DNA of 64,000 nt from an uncultured Bacteroides sp. (GTDB taxonomy: Bacteria; Bacteroidota; Bacteroidia; Bacteroidales; Bacteroidaceae): positions 1 through 64,000 of the forward strand of contig CAAFTU010000053.1 of the NCBI GenBank assembly GCA_900766005.1, written 5' to 3'. Shown piece by piece: positions 8,348 to 16,828 of the stretch (within the stretch, counting starts at the first letter, position 1; the number at the start of each line of letters is the position of its first letter). A program made the translations under genes and the position numbers. A model generated the notes under the pieces. That model had not been told where the DNA came from, ran no database searches, and saw only the letters and a program-made list of their open reading frames with translations.

Positions 8348-9703
8348 ATGAACGTTTCATTACAAAACATTGACAAAGTAAGCGCAGAGCTTACTGTAAA
8401 ACTTGAAAAAGCTGATTATCAGGAGAATGTAGATAAGGAATTGAAGTCTCTCCGTCAGAAAGCACAGATTCCGGGCTTCCGTAAAGGTATGGTTCCCGTG
8501 AGCCTGATTAAAAAAATGTATGGTAAGTCTGTAATTGCTGAAGTGGTGAATAGAACTTTGCAAGAAGCAGTTTACAACTATATTAAAGACAACAAGGTGA
8601 ACATGTTGGGCGAACCGTTGCCTAACGAAGAAAAGCAACAGAATATCGATTTCGATACAATGGATGAATTCGAATTCGTATTCGACATCGCTTTGGCACC
8701 TGAATTCAAGGCAGAAGTAAGCGCTGAAGATAAAGTAGATTACTATACAATCGAAGTGGCTGACGAAATGGTTGAAGGACAGGTGAAGATGTACACTCAA
8801 CGTACAGGTAAGTACGAACAGGTAGACGCTTACCAAGAAAACGACATGCTGAAAGGCTTGTTGGCTCAGTTGGATGAAGAAGGCAACACAAAAGAAGGCG
8901 GTATTCAGGTAGAAGGTGCAGTGATGATGCCTTCTTACATGAAGAACGACGATCAGAAAGCAATCTTCGCTAACGCTAAGGTGAACGACGTATTGGTGTT
9001 CAACCCCAATGCTGCTTACGACGGTAACGCTGCTGAACTGGCTTCATTGTTGAAAGTCGACAAGGAAATTGCTAAAGATGTTCAATCTAACTTCAGCTTC
9101 CAGGTAGAAGAAATCACACGCTTCGTTCCGGGTGAATTGAATCAGGAAGTGTTCGATCAGGCATTTGGTGAAGGTGTTGTGAAGAGTGAAGAAGAATTCC
9201 GCGCTAAAATCAAAGAAGAAATTGCAGCTCGTTTTGTAGCAGACAGCGATTATAAGTTCTTGATCGACGTTCGTAAGATGATGATGGAAAAGGTTGGCAA
9301 ACTGGAATTCCCGGATGCATTGCTGAAACGCATCATGTTGCTGAACAACGAAGAAAAGGGTGAAGAATATGTAGCAGAAAACTACGACAAGAGCATCGAA
9401 GAACTGACTTGGCACCTGATTAAAGAACAGCTGGTAGAAGGCAACGAAATCAAGGTAGAACAAGAAGATGTATTGAATATGGCGAAGGAAACAACTAAGG
9501 CACAGTTCGCTCAATACGGAATGTTGTCAGTTCCTGAAGATGTACTCGATAACTACGCTCAGGAAATGTTGAAGAAGAAAGAAACTGTTAACAACCTCGT
9601 AAACCGTGTGGTTGAAGCGAAGTTGGCTGCTGCTTTGAAAGCACAGGTTACTTTGGAAAACAAGAGCGTTTCTGTTGAAGAATTCAACAAAATGTTTGAA
9701 TAA
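8348..9703 (+). CDS. tig: trigger factor
   Basis: A 451-residue ribosome-associated chaperone. The N-terminal ribosome-binding domain includes the signature GFRKGMVP (about residues 38-45). The middle and C-terminal regions are acidic and helical, as expected for the chaperone arms. The central peptidyl-prolyl isomerase domain is poorly recognisable by eye, as is common in this phylum. It is placed before clpP-clpX, a conserved order, but a terminator and a new promoter lie between them here. Confidence 0.92.
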   Translation: MNVSLQNIDKVSAELTVKLEKADYQENVDKELKSLRQKAQIPGFRKGMVPVSLIKKMYGKSVIAEVVNRTLQEAVYNYIKDNKVNMLGEPLPNEEKQQNIDFDTMDEFEFVFDIALAPEFKAEVSAEDKVDYYTIEVADEMVEGQVKMYTQRTGKYEQVDAYQENDMLKGLLAQLDEEGNTKEGGIQVEGAVMMPSYMKNDDQKAIFANAKVNDVLVFNPNAAYDGNAAELASLLKVDKEIAKDVQSNFSFQVEEITRFVPGELNQEVFDQAFGEGVVKSEEEFRAKIKEEIAARFVADSDYKFLIDVRKMMMEKVGKLEFPDALLKRIMLLNNEEKGEEYVAENYDKSIEELTWHLIKEQLVEGNEIKVEQEDVLNMAKETTKAQFAQYGMLSVPEDVLDNYAQEMLKKKETVNNLVNRVVEAKLAAALKAQVTLENKSVSVEEFNKMFE

Positions 9704-9734
9704 TCTTTCGATTTTACAGAGTTTAAAATAGTGC

Positions 9735-9774
9735 AAAACACAGGGGTGTATTAAATATACCTCTGTGTTTTTTT
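9735..9774 (+). terminator. terminator after tig
   Basis: AAAACACAGG(GG)TGTAT pairs with ATAC(CT)CTGTGTTTT and is followed by seven T. The T run also holds the -33 box of the clpP promoter. Confidence 0.85.
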
Positions 9775-9803
9775 GTGTCTCTCTATTCTTTTTCGTTTCT
9801 TTG
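9772..9803 (+). promoter_or_regulatory. promoter of clpP-clpX
   Basis: TTTG (9772-9775), a 20-base gap, and TTTCTTTG (9796-9803), one mismatch to TAnnTTTG. The -33 box falls in the T run of the tig terminator. Confidence 0.6.
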
Positions 9804-9842
9804 CAACCTCGTAAGTTAAAAAAATAAGAAAGGAATAATTCA

Positions 9843-10505
9843 ATGGATGATTTTAGAAAATACGCAACCAAGCATTTGGGAATGAATGCAATGGTTTTGG
9901 ACGACGTGATTAAATCACAAGCCGGCTATTTGAATCCGTATATTTTGGAGGAAAGACAGCTGAACGTGACTCAGCTTGATGTGTTCTCCCGTTTGATGAT
10001 GGATCGTGTTATTTTCCTGGGTACACAGATTGATGATTATACAGCCAATACACTGCAGGCACAATTGTTGTATTTGGATTCTGTTGATCCGGGAAAGGAT
10101 ATCTCTATTTATATCAACTCTCCGGGCGGAAGTGTGTATGCCGGACTGGGCATTTATGATACGATGCAATTCATCTCGAGTGATGTGACTACGATGTGTA
10201 CTGGAATGGCTGCTTCTATGGCTGCAGTGCTGCTGGTAGCCGGAACAGAGGGCAAGCGTTTTGCGTTGCCGCATTCTCGTGTGATGATTCACCAACCGAT
10301 GGGGGGTGCGCAGGGACAGGCTTCCGACATCGAAATTACTGCTCGTGAAATTCAGAAATTAAAGAAAGAACTTTATACAATCATTGCCGATCATTCACAT
10401 ACTGATTTTGATAAGGTATGGGCTGATTCAGACCGAGACTATTGGATGACAGCTCAAGAAGCAAAAGAATATGGTATGATTGACGAAGTGATGATGAAGA
10501 AATAA
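9843..10505 (+). CDS. clpP: ATP-dependent Clp protease proteolytic subunit
   Basis: A 220-residue serine peptidase that forms the barrel of the ClpXP protease. Ser125 lies in GMAASMAA, His150 in SRVMIHQP and the likely third residue is Asp199; the chamber motif SPGGSV is at 93-98. The length includes an N-terminal stretch of about 25 residues that is longer than in E. coli but usual in Bacteroidetes. The stop is separated from the clpX ATG by one base, so the partners are co-translated. Confidence 0.95.
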   Translation: MDDFRKYATKHLGMNAMVLDDVIKSQAGYLNPYILEERQLNVTQLDVFSRLMMDRVIFLGTQIDDYTANTLQAQLLYLDSVDPGKDISIYINSPGGSVYAGLGIYDTMQFISSDVTTMCTGMAASMAAVLLVAGTEGKRFALPHSRVMIHQPMGGAQGQASDIEITAREIQKLKKELYTIIADHSHTDFDKVWADSDRDYWMTAQEAKEYGMIDEVMMKK

Positions 10506-10506
10506 A

Positions 10507-11751
10507 ATGGCAAACTCAAAGACAAAGAAAAAATGTAATTTCTGTGGCCGTTCGGAGGATGAAGTCGGCTTCCTGATAACAGGAATGGACGGCAACATCT
10601 GTGATAGTTGTGCTCTGCAGGCTTATGAGATCACTCAGGAAGCTATGGGAGGGAGCAAGCAAAAAGGAACAGCCACTAGGCTTAACTTAAAGGAACTTCC
10701 TAAACCGGTGGATATTAAAAAGTTCCTTGACCAGTATGTCATAGGTCAGGATGATGCTAAGCGCTTCCTTTCGGTGTCTGTGTACAATCATTATAAACGC
10801 TTGCTGCAAAAGAACAGCGGGGATGATGTGGAAATTGAAAAATCCAACATTATTATGGTAGGTAGCACAGGTACGGGAAAGACTTTGCTGGCACGTACCA
10901 TTGCCAAATTGCTGCATGTGCCTTTTACCATTGTGGATGCTACGGTGTTGACCGAAGCCGGTTATGTGGGTGAGGACATTGAAAGCATTTTGACTCGTTT
11001 GCTCCAGGTGGCCGACTATAATGTGCCGCAGGCAGAACAGGGTATTGTGTTTATTGATGAGATTGATAAAATTGCCCGTAAGGGGGACAATCCTTCTATC
11101 ACGCGTGATGTGAGTGGTGAAGGGGTGCAGCAGGGACTTTTGAAGTTGCTTGAAGGTTCTGTTGTGAATGTACCTCCTCAGGGCGGACGTAAACATCCTG
11201 ATCAAAAGATGATTCCGGTCAATACGAAGAATATTCTCTTTATTTGTGGCGGAGCATTCGACGGCATTGAAAAGAAAATTGCACAACGGCTCAACACGCA
11301 TGTGATTGGCTATACGGCTTCCAAGAAAGCAGCAGTGGTAGACCGCAGTAACATGATGCAGTATATCGCTCCTCAGGACTTGAAGTCATTCGGATTGATT
11401 CCTGAAATCATCGGTCGTCTGCCTGTGCTGACGTATCTCAATCCGTTGGATCGGGATGCACTTCGTGCTATTCTTACCGAACCTAAGAACTCCATCATCA
11501 AGCAATACATTAAATTGTTTGAAATGGATGATATCAAACTGACATTCGAAGAAACTGTTTTTGACTATATTGTTGACAAGGCGGTGGAATATAAACTCGG
11601 TGCCCGCGGATTGCGTTCTATCGTGGAAACGATCATGATGGATGTCATGTTTGAGATTCCTTCTGAGGGTAAAAAAGAATACGTACTGACGCTGGATTAT
11701 GCTAAGCAGCAGCTGGAGAAAGCCAATATGGCCCGTTTGCAAAACGCCTAA
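10507..11751 (+). CDS. clpX: ATP-dependent Clp protease ATP-binding subunit ClpX
   Basis: A 414-residue AAA+ unfoldase that feeds substrates to ClpP. The N-terminal zinc domain has Cys10, Cys13, Cys32 and Cys35. The AAA+ domain shows Walker A GSTGTGKT, Walker B VFIDEIDK and the pore loop GYVGED, and the C-terminal small domain with ARGLRSIVE closes the protein. Lies one base after clpP. Confidence 0.96.
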   Translation: MANSKTKKKCNFCGRSEDEVGFLITGMDGNICDSCALQAYEITQEAMGGSKQKGTATRLNLKELPKPVDIKKFLDQYVIGQDDAKRFLSVSVYNHYKRLLQKNSGDDVEIEKSNIIMVGSTGTGKTLLARTIAKLLHVPFTIVDATVLTEAGYVGEDIESILTRLLQVADYNVPQAEQGIVFIDEIDKIARKGDNPSITRDVSGEGVQQGLLKLLEGSVVNVPPQGGRKHPDQKMIPVNTKNILFICGGAFDGIEKKIAQRLNTHVIGYTASKKAAVVDRSNMMQYIAPQDLKSFGLIPEIIGRLPVLTYLNPLDRDALRAILTEPKNSIIKQYIKLFEMDDIKLTFEETVFDYIVDKAVEYKLGARGLRSIVETIMMDVMFEIPSEGKKEYVLTLDYAKQQLEKANMARLQNA

Positions 11752-11813
11752 ATCGTCATAAAAAGAGGAAGGATGCGGATGTTTCTCTATTTTCTCTAAA
11801 ATATTACTCATTT

Positions 11814-11849
11814 TTTGCTTGGTAATTACAAAGTTGTTTATAACTTTGT
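11814..11849 (+). promoter_or_regulatory. recQ promoter overlapped by an inverted repeat
   Basis: TTTG (11814-11817) and TAACTTTG (11841-11848) form a promoter with a 23-base gap. ACAAAGTT (11828-11835) and AACTTTGT (11842-11849) are perfect 8-base inverted arms around six bases and cover the -7 box, so a repressor could bind here. Confidence 0.6.
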
Positions 11850-11913
11850 TTGGCTCTCGAAAACGAGATTTTAGACGAAAGTTATCATTAATTGAAAAAC
11901 AACCTGAGTTAAG

Positions 11914-14094
11914 ATGGCAAGGAAGATTAATTTAACAGAAGAACTGAAAAAGTATTTTGGATTTGATAAGTTCAAGGGGAATCAAGAGGCAATCATTCAG
12001 AACTTGCTCGATGGTAATGACACCTTTGTGCTGATGCCTACCGGTGGCGGTAAATCTTTATGCTATCAGTTGCCTTCTCTCTTGATGGAAGGTACGGCTA
12101 TCGTTGTCTCGCCGCTCATCGCTTTGATGAAGAATCAGGTGGATGCCATGCGTAATTTCAGTGAAGAAGATGGCATTGCCCATTTTATCAATTCTTCGTT
12201 GAATAAAGGTGCAATAGAACAAGTGAAGTCGGACATCCTTGCCGGAAAGACGAAATTGCTGTATGTGGCACCCGAATCTTTGACGAAGGAAGAAAACGTG
12301 GAATTCTTGCGTACCGTGAAGATTTCGTTCTATGCGGTTGACGAAGCTCACTGTATTTCTGAATGGGGGCACGATTTCCGTCCGGAATATCGGCGGATTC
12401 GTCCCATTATTAATGAAATAGGGAAGGCTCCGCTCATTGCTCTGACGGCAACGGCAACTCCTAAGGTGCAGCATGATATTCAGAAGAATTTGGGTATGAC
12501 TGATGCACAGGTGTTCAAATCTTCGTTCAATCGTCCGAATCTGTATTATGAAGTGCGTCCTAAAACCGTCAATATCGATAGGGATATTATTAAATTCATC
12601 AAGAGTAATCCGGAAAAATCGGGTATTATTTATTGCCTGAGCCGGAAGAAGGTGGAGGAGTTGGCAGAGATACTGCAGGCAAACGGTATTAATGCCCGTG
12701 CTTATCATGCAGGAATGGATTCGGTGACACGAACCAAAAATCAGGACGATTTTCTGATGGAGAAGGTGGATGTCATTGTGGCTACTATTGCTTTTGGTAT
12801 GGGCATTGACAAACCTGATGTACGTTTTGTGATTCACTACGATATTCCGAAAAGTCTGGAGGGGTATTACCAGGAGACCGGTCGGGCCGGTCGAGACGGT
12901 GGTGAAGGCCAGTGCATAACTTTTTATACAAATAAAGACTTGCAGAAACTCGAAAAGTTCATGCAAGGCAAACCTGTAGCAGAGCAGGAAATTGGCAAGC
13001 AGCTTCTGTTGGAAACCGCTGCTTATGCTGAATCGTCCGTGTGTCGCCGGAAGGCATTGCTGCATTATTTCGGTGAAGAATATACGGAAGAAAATTGTGG
13101 AAATTGTGACAACTGTTTAAATCCTAAAAAACAAGTGGAGGCTCAAGAATTATTGTGTACCGTAATTGAAGCTATCATTGCGGTGAAGGAAAATTTTAAA
13201 GCAGATTATATCATAGATATTATTCAGGGAAGAGAAACCTCAGAAGTACAGGCGCATTTGCATGAAGATCTTGAAGTCTTCGGTTCAGGAATGGGAGATG
13301 ACGACAAGACTTGGAATGCGGTGATTCGTCAGGCTTTGATTGCGGGTTACTTGAGTAAAGACGTGGAAAATTACGGACTGCTGAAGGTGACGGATGAAGG
13401 ACGTAAGTTCTTGAAAAGACCGAAATCGTTCAAGATAACCGAAGACAACGATTTTGATGAAGTGGAAGAGGAGGCTCCGGCACGTGGCGGTGGCGCCTGT
13501 GCGGTGGATCCGGCTCTTTATTCTATGCTGAAGGACTTGCGGAAGAAACTTTCTAAGAAGCTGGAAGTGCCTCCTTATGTTATTTTCCAAGATCCGTCTC
13601 TGGAAGCAATGGCTACTATTTATCCGGTGACTTTGGAGGAATTGCAGAACATTCCGGGCGTTGGTGCCGGAAAGGCAAAGCGCTATGGTGAGGAATTCTG
13701 TAAATTAATCAAGCGTCACTGTGAGGAAAACGAAATTGAGCGTCCGGAAGATTTGCGTGTGCGTACGGTGGCCAACAAGTCGAAGATGAAGGTTTCCATC
13801 ATTCAGGCGATAGACCGTAAAGTAGCGTTGGACGACATTGCTCTTTCTAAAGGAATAGAGTTTGGTGAGTTGCTCGATGAAGTGGAAGCAATTGTTTATT
13901 CGGGTACGAAGTTGAATATCGATTACTTCTTGGAAGAGATTATGGATGAGGATCACATGCTGGATATTTATGATTATTTCAAGGAGTCTACTACCGACAA
14001 TATTGACGATGCGCTTGATGAATTGGGCGATGATTTCACAGAAGAAGAAGTGCGTCTGGTACGTATCAAGTTTATTTCTGAAATGGCCAACTAA
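11914..14094 (+). CDS. recQ: ATP-dependent DNA helicase RecQ
   Basis: A 726-residue 3'-5' DNA helicase of superfamily 2, acting in recombination repair. Helicase motif I is PTGGGKSLCYQ, the box is DEAH, followed by the RecQ aromatic loop (SEWGHDFRPEY), and motif VI is QETGRAGRDG. The zinc domain (CRRKALLHYFG ... CGNCDNC) and winged-helix domain follow, then an HRDC domain (LEAMATIYP, IPGVGAGKAKRYG) near 540-610 and an acidic tail of about 100 residues beyond HRDC. Longer than E. coli RecQ (about 610) for that reason. Own promoter, ended by the terminator at 14144. Confidence 0.95.
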   Translation: MARKINLTEELKKYFGFDKFKGNQEAIIQNLLDGNDTFVLMPTGGGKSLCYQLPSLLMEGTAIVVSPLIALMKNQVDAMRNFSEEDGIAHFINSSLNKGAIEQVKSDILAGKTKLLYVAPESLTKEENVEFLRTVKISFYAVDEAHCISEWGHDFRPEYRRIRPIINEIGKAPLIALTATATPKVQHDIQKNLGMTDAQVFKSSFNRPNLYYEVRPKTVNIDRDIIKFIKSNPEKSGIIYCLSRKKVEELAEILQANGINARAYHAGMDSVTRTKNQDDFLMEKVDVIVATIAFGMGIDKPDVRFVIHYDIPKSLEGYYQETGRAGRDGGEGQCITFYTNKDLQKLEKFMQGKPVAEQEIGKQLLLETAAYAESSVCRRKALLHYFGEEYTEENCGNCDNCLNPKKQVEAQELLCTVIEAIIAVKENFKADYIIDIIQGRETSEVQAHLHEDLEVFGSGMGDDDKTWNAVIRQALIAGYLSKDVENYGLLKVTDEGRKFLKRPKSFKITEDNDFDEVEEEAPARGGGACAVDPALYSMLKDLRKKLSKKLEVPPYVIFQDPSLEAMATIYPVTLEELQNIPGVGAGKAKRYGEEFCKLIKRHCEENEIERPEDLRVRTVANKSKMKVSIIQAIDRKVALDDIALSKGIEFGELLDEVEAIVYSGTKLNIDYFLEEIMDEDHMLDIYDYFKESTTDNIDDALDELGDDFTEEEVRLVRIKFISEMAN

Positions 14095-14143
14095 ATTTAT
14101 TTCTAGGAGCGAACTGCACGGACACGTGTGTTTGTAATACAAT

Positions 14144-14214
14144 GAAATCGGTTTTACCTGTTTGTATTCTTTGCCTTTGAGCGGAGATTAAACGGTAAAA
14201 CCGATTTCTTTTTT
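14144..14214 (+). terminator. terminator after recQ
   Basis: GAAATCGGTTTTACC (14144-14158) and GGTAAAACCGATTTC (14194-14208) are perfect 15-base arms with a 35-base loop, followed by T6. Confidence 0.8.
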
Positions 14215-14298
14215 ATATTCCTTTCTTTATAGTCTGTTTTCGTCGCTTATTGCTTATTAAACCTCACTTTTAGGAGTACAAAAAGCTGTGTTCTGTTG

Positions 14299-14306
14299 TA
14301 TCTTTG
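14299..14306 (+). promoter_or_regulatory. -7 box of the HU-family gene
   Basis: TATCTTTG with no clear -33 box. Transcription from here would carry a leader of about 150 bases that contains the palindromic repeat at 14345-14384 before reaching the original HU start at 14465. Confidence 0.5.
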
Positions 14307-14344
14307 AGGGTCGGTTTGAGGTGATTCATCGGCGTGGTTTACTT

Positions 14345-14400
14345 GGCCCACCCGGGTGGTTCAGGTAAACCACCCGGGTGGGCCACTTGAGTCACTTGGG
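14345..14400. repeat. GC-rich nested palindromic repeat, copy 1
   Basis: GGCCCACCCGGGTGGTT (14345-14361) and AACCACCCGGGTGGGCC (14368-14384) are perfect 17-base arms around CAGGTA. Each arm itself holds the 12-base palindrome CCACCCGGGTGG, and a degenerate unit (CACTTGGGTGG) follows. The base composition is far more GC-rich than the surroundings. A related cluster lies at 43516-43597. Confidence 0.8.
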
Positions 14401-14464
14401 TGGTTTGTTCCTCATGCATGGCTTTGTATGGATTATTGTTAATGAAAAGAAAGGAGAAACAGTG

Positions 14465-14478
14465 ATGGCTATTACGTA
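14465..14478 (+). pseudogene. 5' fragment of the split HU-family gene
   Basis: ATG GCT ATT ACG TA encodes M-A-I-T-(Y), the normal start of HU-HIG proteins in Bacteroidetes (continuing YDWYENP). It is cut off by the left end of the IS at 14479. The remainder of the gene resumes at 16121. The fragment keeps the original promoter and leader. Confidence 0.8.
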
Positions 14479-14534
14479 GGGTTCACTAAATAAATGCGTA
14501 AGCATTGAAAATCAATAAACTGATGCGAGAAATC

Positions 14535-14566
14535 TTTGTCTATATCACTGGATTTTTGTAATTTTG
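14535..14566 (+). promoter_or_regulatory. transposase promoter
   Basis: TTTG (14535-14538), a 20-base gap and TAATTTTG (14559-14566) fit the consensus fully. The transposase ATG lies 18 bases on. It could also drive the split HU gene by read-through. Confidence 0.75.
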
Positions 14567-14584
14567 AGTGTTAAATCATTCCCG

Positions 14585-16087
14585 ATGCAAGCCAATAATA
14601 GAAACATAAACGATATGTTTTCAGGAACAGGTAGCTATCCGTTGGAGAATCTGTCCAAGGAGAACCGGTGGGTTAAGCTTGCCGATGCACTTGACTGGAA
14701 GCATATTGAAGCAGAATACAACAAGAGACTCTCGAACCAGAGCCGTGGTGCGTGCAACAAGCCTGCCCGCATGGTCATTGGCGCGATGATCATCAAGCAT
14801 ATCCTATGTTGCAGTGATGAAGTGACTATCGTCAGCATTCAGGAGAATCCCTATATGCAGTATCTTGTTGGCCTGAAGTATTTCCGGGAAGCTCCCATCT
14901 TCAGCCCGGAACTGTTCGTGACGCTACGCAAACGAATTGATGACAAGTTCTTCAATGACATCATGCTTTCCATGCACAAGGATTGCATCAAAAAGTTCGG
15001 TACGTCTGAATCCGAGCATTCAGACAAGAGTGATTCCGGAATCTCCGGGAACAGTCATCCTTTAGAATCTTCTCCGGTAACCCATAAGGGTAAGATGAAG
15101 GTTGATGCGACATGTACAGATGCTGAAATGAGATATCCTACGGACATCAATATTCTGGAGGATTCAAGCAGAGAGATTGAGCGCCTTGCCCAGAAGGTCA
15201 GTTCAAAAGCCGGTATCACAAGGCCAAGGAGCTGCCGGGGTGAAGCACGTTCATGCTTTGTCAGATATACCAAGAAGAAGCATAAAGGAAGGAAACTCAT
15301 ACGCGAAACCAAAAAGTTGCTGCTTCACTTGTTGTTCAAAGACGTTCAGGGATTTATCAATCTTTTAGGCAGGATTGGAACTGATGTCCTGTCTTGTCTC
15401 AACCATAGGGACCTGTCCAATTTCTCGGCAATCCGTAAAGCATATGAACAACAGAAATACATGTTCGACCATGATGTCTGCTCCTGTCTTGACCGCATTG
15501 TCAGCATCTTCCAGCCTCATGTGCGTCCGATAGTCAGAGGCAAGGCCGGTCGCAAGACTGAGTATGGTGCCAAAATCGGCGTCAGTGTGGTGAACGGTTT
15601 TACCTACATTGACCATCTCAGTTGGGATGCCTACAACGAAGGTTCAGACCTGATGCTTCAAATCATGACTTACAAGGAGCGTTTTGGATACTATCCACAG
15701 GAGGTTCAGGCAGACAAGATATACCTGAACAAGGAAAATCGTAAGCTGCTCAAGAAATTGGGCATTGTATGTCATTGTCCGCCATTGGGACGACCAAAGA
15801 AGGATCCAAATCCGGAAGAAGAAAAGCTAAGGCATAAAGCCTCAGGTGAGCGCAACGGCGTAGAAGCCACGTTCGGAACGGCCAAACGTGTCTACAGGGC
15901 AAACAATATAAGAGCCAAACTGAAGGAAACAGCCCAGACATGGATTGCAGTCTGCTTCTTTGCCAAGAATTTGAAGAAGTTCTTGATGGGACTTCTTTGT
16001 CTTCTTTTGGAAAAATCCCTCAGATTGCAGCAAATCCACAATACTATTGCTACTGGTGGCTATTTTGGGCAACCATGTGCAATATGA
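14585..16087 (+). CDS. IS5/IS1182-like transposase
   Basis: A 500-residue DDE transposase. The N-terminal third is the helix-turn-helix DUF772-type domain (ARMVIGAMIIKHIL, SPELFVTLRKRI). Likely catalytic residues are Asp174 in KVDATCTDAEM, the Asp in QADKIYLNKENRKLL, and the Glu in GERNGVEATFG, giving the DDE order; a Ser/His-rich linker precedes the first Asp. The frame is open upstream to a TTG at 14564, but that lies in the -7 box, so the ATG at 14585 is chosen. No frameshift or internal stop was seen. Family placement is by motif recognition only. Confidence 0.92.
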   Translation: MQANNRNINDMFSGTGSYPLENLSKENRWVKLADALDWKHIEAEYNKRLSNQSRGACNKPARMVIGAMIIKHILCCSDEVTIVSIQENPYMQYLVGLKYFREAPIFSPELFVTLRKRIDDKFFNDIMLSMHKDCIKKFGTSESEHSDKSDSGISGNSHPLESSPVTHKGKMKVDATCTDAEMRYPTDINILEDSSREIERLAQKVSSKAGITRPRSCRGEARSCFVRYTKKKHKGRKLIRETKKLLLHLLFKDVQGFINLLGRIGTDVLSCLNHRDLSNFSAIRKAYEQQKYMFDHDVCSCLDRIVSIFQPHVRPIVRGKAGRKTEYGAKIGVSVVNGFTYIDHLSWDAYNEGSDLMLQIMTYKERFGYYPQEVQADKIYLNKENRKLLKKLGIVCHCPPLGRPKKDPNPEEEKLRHKASGERNGVEATFGTAKRVYRANNIRAKLKETAQTWIAVCFFAKNLKKFLMGLLCLLLEKSLRLQQIHNTIATGGYFGQPCAI

Positions 16088-16112
16088 GGAGAAGAATGAA
16101 TGGATTTATTTA

Positions 16113-16766
16113 GTGAACCCTACGTATGATTGGTATGAGAATCCGGTAAGCGGTGAAGAAAAGGTGCAGTCTGAAGGAAAAGAACTGCATCCGCGCCTAT
16201 TCTTGAATGGCAAGATAGATGTGGATCAATTGTATCAGAAAGTGCATGAGCGAAGTTCGCTTTCGGTAGGCGATGTGAAGAATGTGATGGATACGTTGGC
16301 TGCCTTGCTGGCAGAAGAACTTAGAGAGGGGCGTTCCGTTCATTTGGAAGGAGTCGGTTATTTGGCTCCGGTGCTGAAGAGTACGGAAAAAGTTACTCGG
16401 CTCACTAAGAATAAGTGGAACAAAGTGGCTTTAAAAACGATCTCGTTTCGCCCGGATGCTGTGTTGCGCAAGCGTCTTCAGCATGTATGTATTCGCCAGC
16501 ATAGGGAAACGAATCATTCGGGCTGTCTCAGCTGGGAAATGATAGATGAGCGCTTGACGGACTACTTCCGCACTCATGATTTGCTTACCCGTATTGATTT
16601 TCAGCAACTGTGTGCTTTTACTTGTACTACTGCCAATCGTCATTTGCGTCGTTTGCAGGAAGAAGGCAAGCTTAGGAATGTGGGGCGTGTCAAACAACCG
16701 ATGTATGTGGCAGTATCGGGCTGTTACGGTGTGTCGGAAGAATCGGCTGTTCGCTATAGGGAGTAG
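16113..16766 (+). CDS. HU-family (HU-HIG) DNA-binding protein, 5' end replaced by the IS
   Basis: The 3' part of a histone-like DNA-binding gene whose first four codons are at 14465. The HU-like domain covers roughly residues 30-125 (FLNGKIDVDQLYQKV, RSVHLEGVGYLAPVL); the C-terminal part (FTCTTANRHLRRLQEEGKLRNVG) resembles a winged helix. The IS right end contributes GTG AAC CCT in frame, so translation from GTG 16113 would give V/M-N-P-T-Y-D-W in place of M-A-I-T-Y-D-W: 217 residues, the same length as the original, with only residues 2 and 3 changed. The frame also stays open into the IS as far as a TTG at 16047. Whether it is expressed is unknown; otherwise it is a pseudogene. Confidence 0.75.
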   Translation: MNPTYDWYENPVSGEEKVQSEGKELHPRLFLNGKIDVDQLYQKVHERSSLSVGDVKNVMDTLAALLAEELREGRSVHLEGVGYLAPVLKSTEKVTRLTKNKWNKVALKTISFRPDAVLRKRLQHVCIRQHRETNHSGCLSWEMIDERLTDYFRTHDLLTRIDFQQLCAFTCTTANRHLRRLQEEGKLRNVGRVKQPMYVAVSGCYGVSEESAVRYRE

Positions 16767-16828
16767 GGTGTGTGGTCGGGGAGTTCCCGCTCATGATTTG
16801 CTCACCTCGGATATCCGGTGTTGTAGAT

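Larger units (their letters stand above)
14479..16120 (+). mobile_element. IS element of the IS5/IS1182-like group
   Basis: A 1642-base element with 17-base perfect terminal inverted repeats, GGGTTCACTAAATAAAT (14479-14495) and its complement (16104-16120). It is flanked by TACGTA on both sides (14473-14478, 16121-16126), a 6-base target duplication; because TACGTA is itself palindromic the true duplication could be read as shorter. It encodes one transposase in the same direction as the gene it interrupts and has no terminator between the transposase stop and its right end. The ends are intact, so it looks recent and probably still mobile. Confidence 0.93.

Noticed and set aside
16047..16112. 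Extended start of the split HU gene at the TTG 16047
   Set aside because: That extension reads through the end of the transposase gene and the inverted repeat and gives a nonsense N-terminus; the GTG at 16113 restores the family length.
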